This document shows positions 52,910 through 60,328 of a stretch of 64,000 bases of DNA, piece by piece. The stretch comes from Methylophilus sp. 14 (GTDB taxonomy: Bacteria; Pseudomonadota; Gammaproteobacteria; Burkholderiales; Methylophilaceae): contig NZ_JADKYS010000008.1 of the NCBI RefSeq assembly GCF_015354345.1, forward strand, positions 1-64,000, read 5' to 3'. The position numbers and the translations under genes are program-made. How positions within the stretch are numbered: position 1 is the first letter of the stretch; every line of letters starts with the position of its first letter. Under the pieces are notes generated by a model. The model was not told where the DNA came from. It did no database searches and was given only the letters and a program-made list of their open reading frames with translations.

Positions 52910-52957
52910 CCTTAACTATTTTAAGGGTAGAATAAGGACTAAATTTTGTCCTGTCAA
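52910..52957 (-). promoter_or_regulatory. Promoter and two dyad operators of the toxin-antitoxin operon
   Basis: On the minus strand TTGACA (52957-52952) and TATTCT (52934-52929) are 17 bases apart. The spacer is almost entirely an inverted repeat, GGACAAAATTTAGTCC (52951-52936). A second perfect dyad, CCTTAA-5-TTAAGG (52910-52926), covers the expected transcription start and the antitoxin ribosome binding site. Both are well placed for repression by the antitoxin or the complex. Confidence 0.72.
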
Positions 52958-53162
52958 CGGTGATGGCGTTTCTTGGGCTAGGTGTAATGCTTGTGCGGCC
53001 TCAGGGGGGTGTGCATTTTATGTTTTTATTTGGGTGGGTCTAGGCTTTAACGCGGATTCTTGTGCTTCAAGGACAAATCGTGAAGTAGGGCATAACCGCT
53101 TCTGTTGTACCCATTGGACTGATTATGTATCAATGATTGGAAGTGTTCGATAGTTTAAATAT

Positions 53163-53184
53163 GTCGGACTGTATCGAGTCCGAC
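53163..53184 (-). terminator. Hairpin downstream of the glycine-zipper gene
   Basis: GTCGGACT and AGTCCGAC form an 8-bp perfect stem with a six-base loop, 20 bases beyond the stop of the minus-strand gene at 53204. The following bases (ATATTT) make only a weak T tract, so termination efficiency is uncertain. Confidence 0.5.
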
Positions 53185-53203
53185 CTACGCGTAATTTAAT
53201 TAT

Positions 53204-53782
53204 TTAGTTGAACTTATTGCTTAAGTTCTTGGCTAGGCGACTAGCGCCCGCAGCAGCTCCTAATCCTCCAATAATACTCCCAATTAGAGTCCCGACTCCT
53301 GGAAGTATTGCGCTACCGATAGCCGCACCAGCTACAGCTCCGCCTAAGCCACCTGCATTCGTTGCAGCACTTTCTGCAGTTCGTCGCTTAACTTCACTTA
53401 AATCAATGTCTCCTTTCGAGTACTTGTATACAGTGTAACCTGTCTCAGCAATAAATATTGCTGCAGTAACAGGTGCGCCACCTCTAAGAATGCTAGTTGT
53501 TTGACTTACACTGGTGCGAGCAGCTAAAGCTGCTCCGGACGTTGTTGAAGCTGAATAGGTGGCAGCTTTTGCCGTTTCAATTCCCGCTTTAGCTGCAACT
53601 GCCTGAGGGACTTGAAGGTTATAACGCGTAAAATCAGAGACAATAATCTTTGCCCAAGTGTTGTTGCGATCTGTTGCGGCGATTTTGCCAGCTCTCACTA
53701 GTGCATCTGCAGTTCGACTAGCCTGTCGATAAACCTGCTTAGCCAATTCGTTGTTCATTTGTCCTGCAGATGTCATGATCAT
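53204..53782 (-). CDS. Glycine-zipper protein of unknown function
   Basis: I do not recognise this 192-residue protein. Residues about 1-75 are helical and charged (NNELAKQVYRQASRTADALV). The middle is rich in Ala, Ser and Thr. The C-terminal third is a long Gly/Ala helix-hairpin, AGGLGGAVAGAAIGSAILPG followed by VGTLIGSIIGGLGAAAGAS, a glycine-zipper pattern found in proteins that insert into membranes, including some secreted toxins and phage proteins. No signal peptide is seen. It lies next to a toxin-antitoxin pair in an otherwise gene-poor, AT-richer stretch, which suggests an acquired segment. Confidence 0.6.
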   Translation of the reverse strand: MIMTSAGQMNNELAKQVYRQASRTADALVRAGKIAATDRNNTWAKIIVSDFTRYNLQVPQAVAAKAGIETAKAATYSASTTSGAALAARTSVSQTTSILRGGAPVTAAIFIAETGYTVYKYSKGDIDLSEVKRRTAESAATNAGGLGGAVAGAAIGSAILPGVGTLIGSIIGGLGAAAGASRLAKNLSNKFN

Positions 53783-53879
53783 GTATTTCTCTTTCTTTAA
53801 CTGTGGAAGTTAAACATTTTTACAGCTATTATAAAACGGTTTAAGTCTTTGAAACGACTTTAATTTTTTAAGTTTAGAG

Positions 53880-54986
53880 TTATTGTTTAGCTCTCATTTC
53901 ATTCGCAAGTTGTTTACTCGCTTGTGCCTCAGCTTCAGCCTTTACATGGTCGAACTCATTACTCACCCAACCCTGTAAATGCTCTAGCGTAATATCGCGC
54001 ATGGCTTCAATCCAAACTGCCTCGCTATTGAGTGCAGGAATATAGTGGTAATCACCGCCACCCACAGATTGAAATAAATGTTTGCCTTCCATGGCGATTT
54101 CTTCCAGGGTTTCCAGGCAGTCGCTGCTAAAGCCAGGGCAGACGACGTCTATGCGTTTAAGTTGTTGTTTGCCCAGGGCATCCAACGTATTGGCGAGGTA
54201 AGGCTGTAGCCATTCTTGGCGGCCAAAGCGGGATTGGAAGGCGATTTGGTATTGCTCTTTGCTCAAGCCTAAGGCTTCGGCCAGCAAGCGGCCGGTTTTA
54301 TGGCATTCGCAGTGGTAGGGGTCGCCTTTGAGCAAGTGAAATTTAGGCACGCCGTGAAAGCTCATGACCAGTTTTTCGGGTTTGCCGTTTAATTTCCAGT
54401 AGGCCTGAATATGGCTCGCCAGCGCTTGAATATAGCGCGGATGGTCGTGGTAATGCTTGATGGTGCGAATAGCAGGCACATTGCGCATTTTAAGCAGTAC
54501 GCGCCACACGGCATCTAACGCGGCGGCGGTGCTACTGGCCGCATATTGCGGATACAGCGGGAACACCAGAATACGGTCACAGCCTTGTGCTTTAAGTGAC
54601 TCTATGGCGCTTTGCATGCTGGGGTTGCCGTAGGTCATGCCGAGTTCGACGGCAAAGGGCGAATTGATTTTTTGTGACAGGTAACCTTGCAGCAACTTCT
54701 TCTGTTGCTGGGCGTAGACCATGAGTGGCGAGCCTTGGTCTGTCCAGACACTGGCGTATTTTTCAGCTGATTTTTTCGGGCGAATCACCAGGATGATGCA
54801 GTGCAAAATCCAGCACCAGATGAAGCGTGGGATTTCGACCACGCGTCTATCCATTAAGAATTGCTGCAGATAAGGCCTGAGGGCCTTTGCCGTTGGGGCT
54901 TCAGGCGTCCCCAGGTTGGCTAAAAGTATCCCCACTTTTGCTTGGCTGCCGTGGGTGTAAGCAGGCTCTGGTTTGTAATAGCTCAT
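53880..54986 (-). CDS. hemH: Ferrochelatase HemH
   Basis: HemH inserts ferrous iron into protoporphyrin IX, the last step of heme synthesis. The 368-residue protein has VGILLANLGTPEAPT at residues 18-32, RRVVEIPRFIW, the catalytic His in MSFHGVPKFHLLKGDPY and CPGFSSDCLETLEEIAMEG. It is longer than the E. coli protein (320), partly through a charged C-terminal tail (FDHVKAEAEAQASKQLANEM). It follows the OsmB-like gene on the same strand, but a terminator lies between them. Confidence 0.94.
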   Translation of the reverse strand: MSYYKPEPAYTHGSQAKVGILLANLGTPEAPTAKALRPYLQQFLMDRRVVEIPRFIWCWILHCIILVIRPKKSAEKYASVWTDQGSPLMVYAQQQKKLLQGYLSQKINSPFAVELGMTYGNPSMQSAIESLKAQGCDRILVFPLYPQYAASSTAAALDAVWRVLLKMRNVPAIRTIKHYHDHPRYIQALASHIQAYWKLNGKPEKLVMSFHGVPKFHLLKGDPYHCECHKTGRLLAEALGLSKEQYQIAFQSRFGRQEWLQPYLANTLDALGKQQLKRIDVVCPGFSSDCLETLEEIAMEGKHLFQSVGGGDYHYIPALNSEAVWIEAMRDITLEHLQGWVSNEFDHVKAEAEAQASKQLANEMRAKQ

Positions 54987-55031
54987 ACGGGCATTTTAAG
55001 CGAATAAAAGCCCGTATGACGTTTGCCGGTT

Positions 55032-55065
55032 AAAAAAGTGCCGTGCGCCTGTGAGTAGGCGCACG
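55032..55065 (-). terminator. Terminator of the OsmB-like lipoprotein gene
   Basis: CGTGCGCCT and AGGCGCACG form a 9-bp stem with a six-base loop. On the minus strand the stem is followed closely by TTTTTT. It lies just after the lipoprotein stop at 55073 and before hemH. Confidence 0.8.
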
Positions 55066-55072
55066 CTAAGCA

Positions 55073-55306
55073 TTATTTTTTGTCGATCTGGTTACCGATC
55101 ACGCCACCGATGGCTGCACCGCCGACCGTACCAATCGCGCTACCACCCGTTAACACGGCACCACCAACCGCACCGATACCAGCACCTAAGGCGGTACTTT
55201 TGCCACGCGTACTCATGGAGCCACAGGCAGTCGTGCTCAGGCACAGCACTAACAAGGCTGTCCAGATCAGGGATTTATGCAAAGATTTTTGATGGGCGCT
55301 GTTCAT
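55073..55306 (-). CDS. OsmB-like glycine-zipper lipoprotein
   Basis: The 77-residue precursor has a signal peptide ending in the lipobox LSTTAC, then GSMSTRGKSTALGAGIGAVG and a glycine zipper (GGAVLTGGSAIGTVGGAAIGG) ending GNQIDKK, closely resembling OsmB, an osmotically induced outer-membrane lipoprotein of E. coli. The ATG at 55306 has GGAGA six bases upstream; a longer frame from 55408 is not supported. The function is not known beyond envelope association. It has its own terminator. Confidence 0.82.
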   Translation of the reverse strand: MNSAHQKSLHKSLIWTALLVLCLSTTACGSMSTRGKSTALGAGIGAVGGAVLTGGSAIGTVGGAAIGGVIGNQIDKK

Positions 55307-55423
55307 TTGATCTCTCCACAGTGAATAAATAGTGGGGTCAGTGTAAGCATGCGAACATTTCTGTTGTAGCAGGTTAAAGCTGATAGTATTGTCAGAACCC
55401 TCTGACAAATGTAAAGAAGCAGG

Positions 55424-56440
55424 CTACTGGTTGGATAGGGCGTTTGACAGCAGTTTGGCCGTCACGTCTACAATCGGGATAATGCGCTCGTAAGCCATGC
55501 GCGTTGGGCCAATGACGCCCAGTGTGCCAACGACCTGGCCATCGACTTCATAGGGGGAGGTCACCAGGCTGCATTCGTCCAGCGGCAGGTAGCCGCTCTC
55601 GCCGCCGATAAAAATCTGTACGCCATCCGCGCGCTGGCTATGGTCCAGCAATTGCATCAGGGCCGTGCGGCGTTCAAAAATCTCAAACAGTTTGCGCAGG
55701 CTGCCGACGTTGGTCGAGAGTTCATCGACTTGCAGCAGGTTGCGTTCGCCCGCAATCACCACGGTTTCCTGCTCAGAGGATTCTGGCTGGCTGGCGGCTT
55801 CAAGCGCGGCGGACATCAGGCGGTTAATGTCCACTTGCATTTGCTGTAGTTCTTGCTTGAGTTTGGCTTGTACTTCTTCCAGCGAAAGCCCGCGGCAATG
55901 GCTGTTAAAGTAATTGCTGGCAGCAGTCAGTTCGCTGGCGCTAAAGGCTTTGTCAGTGAGCAAAATACGGTTTTGTACCTGGCCATCTTCAGTGACCAGG
56001 ATGACCAGGATTTTTTTATCATTTAAATGCAGAAACTCCAGGTGTTTCAACACGTTACGTGTACGCTTGGGAATCATCACCAATCCGGCAAACTGCGTCA
56101 GTTGAGATAGCATGTCGGCTGCGCTGTTAATCAGTGCTTGCGGATTGGGTGAGGTCAGCCCGGTTTTGAGTTGCGCCACGGCGCGCTGGTCTATCGGCTG
56201 TACGGTCATGAGCGAGTCTACAAACAGGCGATACCCTTTTTTGGTCGGCACGCGGCCAGAAGAGGTGTGCGGACTGGTGATAAACCCTAATTGTTCGAGG
56301 TCGCTCATGACGTTGCGTATGGTCGCCGGACTGACATCCAGGCCTGAATGCTGGAGCAGGGTACGTGAGCCTATGGGTTGACCTTCGCTGATGTAATGTT
56401 CGACCAGCGTTTTTAGCAAAATTTGCGCGCGTTTATCCAC
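55424..56440 (-). CDS. hrcA: Heat-inducible transcription repressor HrcA
   Basis: HrcA represses groE and dnaK operons by binding CIRCE inverted repeats. The 338-residue protein has a winged-helix N-terminus (RAQILLKTLVEHYISEGQPI, then SRTLLQHSGLDVSPATIRNV), HTSSGRVPTKKGYRLFVD, a GAF-like core and the C-terminal VIGPTRMAYERIIPIVD. The GTG at 56440 has AAGGTGG six bases upstream; a frame from 56611 adds 57 unrelated residues and crosses the nadK start. No CIRCE element or heat shock genes lie in the window. It is divergent from nadK. Confidence 0.95.
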   Translation of the reverse strand: MDKRAQILLKTLVEHYISEGQPIGSRTLLQHSGLDVSPATIRNVMSDLEQLGFITSPHTSSGRVPTKKGYRLFVDSLMTVQPIDQRAVAQLKTGLTSPNPQALINSAADMLSQLTQFAGLVMIPKRTRNVLKHLEFLHLNDKKILVILVTEDGQVQNRILLTDKAFSASELTAASNYFNSHCRGLSLEEVQAKLKQELQQMQVDINRLMSAALEAASQPESSEQETVVIAGERNLLQVDELSTNVGSLRKLFEIFERRTALMQLLDHSQRADGVQIFIGGESGYLPLDECSLVTSPYEVDGQVVGTLGVIGPTRMAYERIIPIVDVTAKLLSNALSNQ

Positions 56441-56543
56441 TTTTAACCACCTTGTTGCCGTGTTTGAAATTTTGCACCATTTACGCTCAGGATAACAGCC
56501 CCTTGCGCTTTGCAGTTGTGGGCTTCTATGCTTTAATGCGGCC

Positions 56544-57413
56544 ATGCAATCTACATTCCGCTCAGTCGCCATTGTTGGAAAATACATGGACGCCACCGCC
56601 TTGCAGCACATGCAAAGTGATTTGACCCGTTTGGCGCATCATCTGCTGTCGCACGGCTTACATGTTTGCATTGAAGAGCGCACGGCACAGTTTGTAGATG
56701 ATGAAGGCTTTGAACTGGCGAGCCTGGAAGATATTGGCACCAAAGCTGACCTGGTGATTGTGATGGGTGGCGATGGCACCATGCTCAGTGTCGGACGTGC
56801 CTTGCGTGATACCGGCGTGCCGCTGGTCGGCATTAACCGTGGTCGCCTGGGCTTTTTGACCGATTTGCAAACAGACCATATGCTGGTTGAGATTGATAAA
56901 ATCCTGCAGGGTGAGCATCAGCTTGAGTCGCGCATGTTGCTGCAATCTGTGGTTACCCGTGCCGGAGTAGCCATAGAGCACACTGTTGCCTTGAATGATG
57001 TGGTGATTAAAAGCGCCTTTCGCCTGATTGAGCTGGAGGTGCATGTGGATGGGCAGTTCGTGTCGCGCCAGCGCTCAGATGGCCTGATTTTAACCACGCC
57101 AACGGGTACCACTGCTTATGGGTTGTCTGCCGGTGGCCCGATTATGCACCCTGACCTCGAAGCGATTTCGATTGTGCCAATTAGCCCACATACCCTGAGC
57201 TATCGGCCGATTACGGTGCCTGCTTGCAGCGTGATTGAGGTCATCGTGGTCAACGCAGCCGATGCCCAGATCAGTTATGACGGGCAAGGGCAATATCCAT
57301 TGATGGTGGGTGACCATGTGCGCATTGAACGTGCGCCACAGCAAATCCAACTGGTGCATCCACAAGATTATTGCTATTTTGATATGTTGCGTAACAAATT
57401 AAACTGGGGCTAA
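56544..57413 (+). CDS. nadK: NAD kinase
   Basis: NadK phosphorylates NAD to NADP. The 289-residue protein has the GGDGT motif in VIVMGGDGTMLSVGRAL (about residues 72-88), GINRGRLGFLTDL, the NDVVIKS segment and the glycine-rich TTPTGTTAYGLSAGGPI. The length matches E. coli NadK (292). It is followed by recN after 21 bases; the nadK-recN pair next to hrcA is a common arrangement. Confidence 0.96.
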   Translation: MQSTFRSVAIVGKYMDATALQHMQSDLTRLAHHLLSHGLHVCIEERTAQFVDDEGFELASLEDIGTKADLVIVMGGDGTMLSVGRALRDTGVPLVGINRGRLGFLTDLQTDHMLVEIDKILQGEHQLESRMLLQSVVTRAGVAIEHTVALNDVVIKSAFRLIELEVHVDGQFVSRQRSDGLILTTPTGTTAYGLSAGGPIMHPDLEAISIVPISPHTLSYRPITVPACSVIEVIVVNAADAQISYDGQGQYPLMVGDHVRIERAPQQIQLVHPQDYCYFDMLRNKLNWG

Positions 57414-57434
57414 CCAAGCCCGCGCTGATAACCC

Positions 57435-59096
57435 ATGCTACAAGCCCTTTCTATCCGAGATTTTGTCATTGTTGATACGCTGGAACTCGAGTTCTCAGCA
57501 GGATATACCGCCCTTACCGGTGAAACCGGTGCGGGTAAATCCATCTTGATTGATGCTTTGTCGTTAAGCCTGGGCGCGCGGAATGAGGGTGACGTGACGC
57601 GTAAAGATTGCGACAAGGCAGAGATTTCTACTACCTTTGATATTTCAAATAATTTAGCAGCGCGCGAATGGTTACAGGCGCAAGAAATTGACGTTGATGA
57701 TGCGCTTATTTTACGCCGGGTGATTTATGCCGATGGCCGTAGCCGCGCATTTATCAATGGCGCTTCAGCCACGGTCGGCCAACTGCGCGAAATCGGCGAA
57801 ACCCTGATTGATATCTATAGCCAGAATGCGCATCACTCTTTGCTTAAAATCGCCACTCAGCGCGAGATCCTGGACGCCTATGCGCAAGCTACACCATTGG
57901 CAAAACAAGTAGGCAAGCTATATAAAGACTGGTCGCAATTGCATCAACAGCAATTAGCTTACGAGAAAAATGCCAGCCAGTTTGCTGACGAACTGGCCGT
58001 GCTGCGTGATAGTACACGTGAGTTAAAGCAGTTGGGGTTTGTTGCTGAAGAATGGGCGACATTGCAGCAGGAGCATGTGCGGTTAAGCAATGGCGCCAGT
58101 TTGCTCAGCGGCATGGAAAGCAGTTTGCAGATGATGAGTGAAGGCGATGAAGTGAATGCGCTGGATTTGTTGTCACAAGCACAAGCCAAGCTGGCCGAGT
58201 TGCAAACGATGGATGCCGGCTTGCAACCGATGCTGGAAACACTGGATTCTGCTGTGGTGCAACTGGAGGAAGCCAGCCGTGCGCTGAATCGCTACCTGCA
58301 AAAAAGTGAGTTGGACCCGGCGCGTCTGGCAGAGGTCGAGGCGCGCATACAGGCGATTCATGGCGTTGCCCGCAAATTTAGAGTTAAGCCGGATGAGTTG
58401 CCAGATTTGTTGGCGGCACAATTGAGCCGCATGGCTGAGCTGGAAGGCTTTGCCGATGATGGTGCCTTGGCAAAACAAGTGCAAGCCGCCTGGCAAAGCT
58501 ATCAGGCGCAGGCTGCGGCGCTCTCCGCTGCGAGGCAGCAGGCCGCCAATCAATTGGCAAAAACCATTACCGAGCAAATGCAGGCCTTGTCATTAAAAGG
58601 TGGCCAGTTTGCGGTTGCTTTAACGCCAGGCGAGCCCGCAGCACATGGGCTGGAGCAGGTCGAATTTTTGGTTGCCGGTCATGCCGGGGTTGAGCCAAGG
58701 CCGCTGAATAAAGTCGCTTCTGGCGGCGAATTGTCCCGCATAAGCCTGGCTTTACAGGTGACAACGGCATCATTAGGCACTGTGCCATGCATGATTTTTG
58801 ATGAAGTGGATGTGGGTATCGGCGGTGGCGTCGCCGAGGTGGTTGGCAAATTATTGAGCCAGTTGGGTCAGCATCGGCAAGTACTGGTGATCACACATTT
58901 GGCGCAAGTAGCCGCGCAGGCGCAACAACATTGGCAAGTCAGCAAGTCTGAGCAACAGGGCACCACCTTGAGCCGTATTCGTACGCTGAGCGCAGGTGAA
59001 CGCATCGAAGAGGTGGCCCGCATGCTGGGTGGTTTGCAAATTACCGAGGCAACCCGCAACCACGCGCGGGAAATGTTGCAGGCTAGTCTGGCCTGA
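57435..59096 (+). CDS. recN: DNA repair protein RecN
   Basis: RecN is an SMC-like ATPase acting in double-strand-break repair. The 553-residue protein has Walker A in TALTGETGAGKSILIDALSL (residues about 26-45), coiled-coil arms in the middle (about 150-380), the ABC signature as NKVASGGELSRISLAL and Walker B as CMIFDEVDVGIGGG, followed by VLVITHLAQVAAQA. The length matches E. coli RecN (553). It is SOS-induced in other bacteria, but I do not see a convincing LexA box upstream of nadK-recN. Confidence 0.96.
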   Translation: MLQALSIRDFVIVDTLELEFSAGYTALTGETGAGKSILIDALSLSLGARNEGDVTRKDCDKAEISTTFDISNNLAAREWLQAQEIDVDDALILRRVIYADGRSRAFINGASATVGQLREIGETLIDIYSQNAHHSLLKIATQREILDAYAQATPLAKQVGKLYKDWSQLHQQQLAYEKNASQFADELAVLRDSTRELKQLGFVAEEWATLQQEHVRLSNGASLLSGMESSLQMMSEGDEVNALDLLSQAQAKLAELQTMDAGLQPMLETLDSAVVQLEEASRALNRYLQKSELDPARLAEVEARIQAIHGVARKFRVKPDELPDLLAAQLSRMAELEGFADDGALAKQVQAAWQSYQAQAAALSAARQQAANQLAKTITEQMQALSLKGGQFAVALTPGEPAAHGLEQVEFLVAGHAGVEPRPLNKVASGGELSRISLALQVTTASLGTVPCMIFDEVDVGIGGGVAEVVGKLLSQLGQHRQVLVITHLAQVAAQAQQHWQVSKSEQQGTTLSRIRTLSAGERIEEVARMLGGLQITEATRNHAREMLQASLA

Positions 59097-59158
59097 TGTA
59101 TTCAAACACGGTTGTGGCCGTGGTCTCTCATTTAGATGAGCCAGAGCAATCAGATAGC

Positions 59159-59187
59159 AAAACGGCCTGACATGTCAGGCCGTTTTT
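59159..59187. terminator. Bidirectional terminator between recN and the DNA glycosylase gene
   Basis: AAAACGGCCTGACA and TGTCAGGCCGTTTT form a perfect palindromic stem with T and A tails. It stands 62 bases after recN and 15 bases beyond the stop of the minus-strand glycosylase gene. Confidence 0.9.
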
Positions 59188-59201
59188 ATTGCAGTGAGTG
59201 A

Positions 59202-59723
59202 TTACCTCGCGTGTTGTTTCAACACATCCCATTGCGCCAGTTTTTGTTCAAACCGTAGTCTTGCATTGGCTGGGCTGGTTGAGGGCAAGGTCACGGTATT
59301 CACGGTGCGAGACAGGTGAATATATTTTTTAAAGAGTTGTGCGGCAGCTTGGCCGTTAAAGGCAATCAAGGCGATGTGTGGACATGCTTTCAATAACCCG
59401 TTGATATCGTTGGCAATAATGCTATGGCCTTGAATGCTGCTATCCAGGCTGCCTATGCGTTGCGCGGTATGACAGACGTCCCAGATGGCCAGTCCATGGT
59501 CGCGTGCAGACGCGCAGCGCACATGGTAAGGCATATGGGCGGGGATATTAAACAACTGTTCGATAATCCGCCAAAAGGCATTTTGCGGGTGTGCGTAGTA
59601 TTGTTGCTGTTTGAGTGACGCAATGCCGGGCAGTGTGCCTAGAATCAGGATGCGCGCATCAGCATTGGCGACAGGCGCAAATCCTGTGGCGTAGTGTTCT
59701 GCTATGGGGGTGATATCAGGCAA
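59202..59723 (-). CDS. Hypoxanthine-DNA glycosylase (UDG superfamily family 6)
   Basis: The 173-residue protein fits DNA-deoxyinosine glycosylases that remove deaminated adenine. It has LGTLPGIASLKQQQYYAHPQ followed by NAFWRIIEQL, the AIWDVCHTAQRIGSLDSSI segment, ANDINGLL and the LPSTSPANA motif near the C-terminus. The LGTLPG and SPANA blocks separate this family from Ung and Mug. It is monocistronic, convergent with recN, with 55 bases between its start and the fur stop upstream. Confidence 0.87.
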   Translation of the reverse strand: MPDITPIAEHYATGFAPVANADARILILGTLPGIASLKQQQYYAHPQNAFWRIIEQLFNIPAHMPYHVRCASARDHGLAIWDVCHTAQRIGSLDSSIQGHSIIANDINGLLKACPHIALIAFNGQAAAQLFKKYIHLSRTVNTVTLPSTSPANARLRFEQKLAQWDVLKQHAR

Positions 59724-59778
59724 GCAAGCGCAGATGGATCAATGTTCGCCAGGGAGCATTGATCCATGAGTGAGGTGG

Positions 59779-60198
59779 TTATTCAGTGCAAGGTTGTTTT
59801 TTGCACAAACCATAAATAGTCAGTGAATGGTCTTGCATGCTGAAACCATATTTTTCGGCGGCTGCTTTTTGTCTTTTTTCAATTTCTTCGTCGTAAAACT
59901 CTTCAACGCGACCACATTTGACGCACACAATATGGTCGTGATGGCTGCCTTCGTTCATCTCAAAAACGGCTTTGCCGCTTTCAAAGTGATGGCGCACCAG
60001 CAAGCCAGCCTGCTCAAACTGGGTCAATACGCGGTACACCGTCGCCAGGCCCACGTCTTCGCCGTTGGTGATCATGATTTTGTAAATGTCTTCTGCAGAC
60101 AGGTGGCGTTGTTCGCTATTTTCAAACAGCTCCAGAATTTTCAGACGCGGTAGCGTGGCTTTGAGGCCTGCATTTTTAAGTTCTTTAGGATCATGCAT
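59779..60198 (-). CDS. fur: Ferric uptake regulator Fur
   Basis: Fur represses iron-uptake genes when loaded with ferrous iron. From the ATG at 60198 (MHDPKELKNAGLKATLPRLK) the protein has 139 residues, the family norm. It has a winged helix with the recognition region VGLATVYRVLTQFEQAGL, the metal site SHHDHIVCVKCGRVEEF and a second cysteine pair LCKKQPC. Longer in-frame starts reach 60240. It is divergent from bamE, as in many proteobacteria, and a Fur box candidate lies between them at 60288-60302, consistent with autoregulation. Confidence 0.95.
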   Translation of the reverse strand: MHDPKELKNAGLKATLPRLKILELFENSEQRHLSAEDIYKIMITNGEDVGLATVYRVLTQFEQAGLLVRHHFESGKAVFEMNEGSHHDHIVCVKCGRVEEFYDEEIEKRQKAAAEKYGFSMQDHSLTIYGLCKKQPCTE

Positions 60199-60287
60199 AG
60201 GTTTTGTCCATTGGTGTTGTCTGTCGTTAAGTTTTGTCACGCCTTAAGTTGCCTGCCGTACTGGATTGGCGAAACTACGTGGTATAT

Positions 60288-60302
60288 TAATGATTATTCT
60301 CA
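60288..60302 (-). promoter_or_regulatory. Candidate Fur box between fur and bamE
   Basis: On the minus strand TGAGAAT-A-ATCATTA matches 11 of 14 positions of the 7-1-7 consensus TGATAAT-N-ATTATCA and looks like common TGAGAATNATTATCA-type Fur boxes. It lies 90 bases upstream of fur and 27 bases upstream of the bamE start, so it could control both. Confidence 0.5.
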
Positions 60303-60328
60303 ATAATACCGATTATAAAGTGAATCCA

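Larger units (their letters stand above)
52903..53203. other. Gap upstream of the toxin-antitoxin pair
   Basis: This stretch holds the antitoxin promoter and operators (52910-52957) and the terminator hairpin of the glycine-zipper gene (53163-53184). An open frame on the plus strand (52896-53153) crosses the promoter, lacks a ribosome binding site and resembles nothing. I see no gene between 52958 and 53162. Confidence 0.6.

Noticed and set aside
52896-53153. 85-residue plus-strand open frame between the antitoxin and the glycine-zipper gene
   Set aside because: It runs across the antitoxin promoter and operators, lacks a ribosome binding site and resembles no protein.
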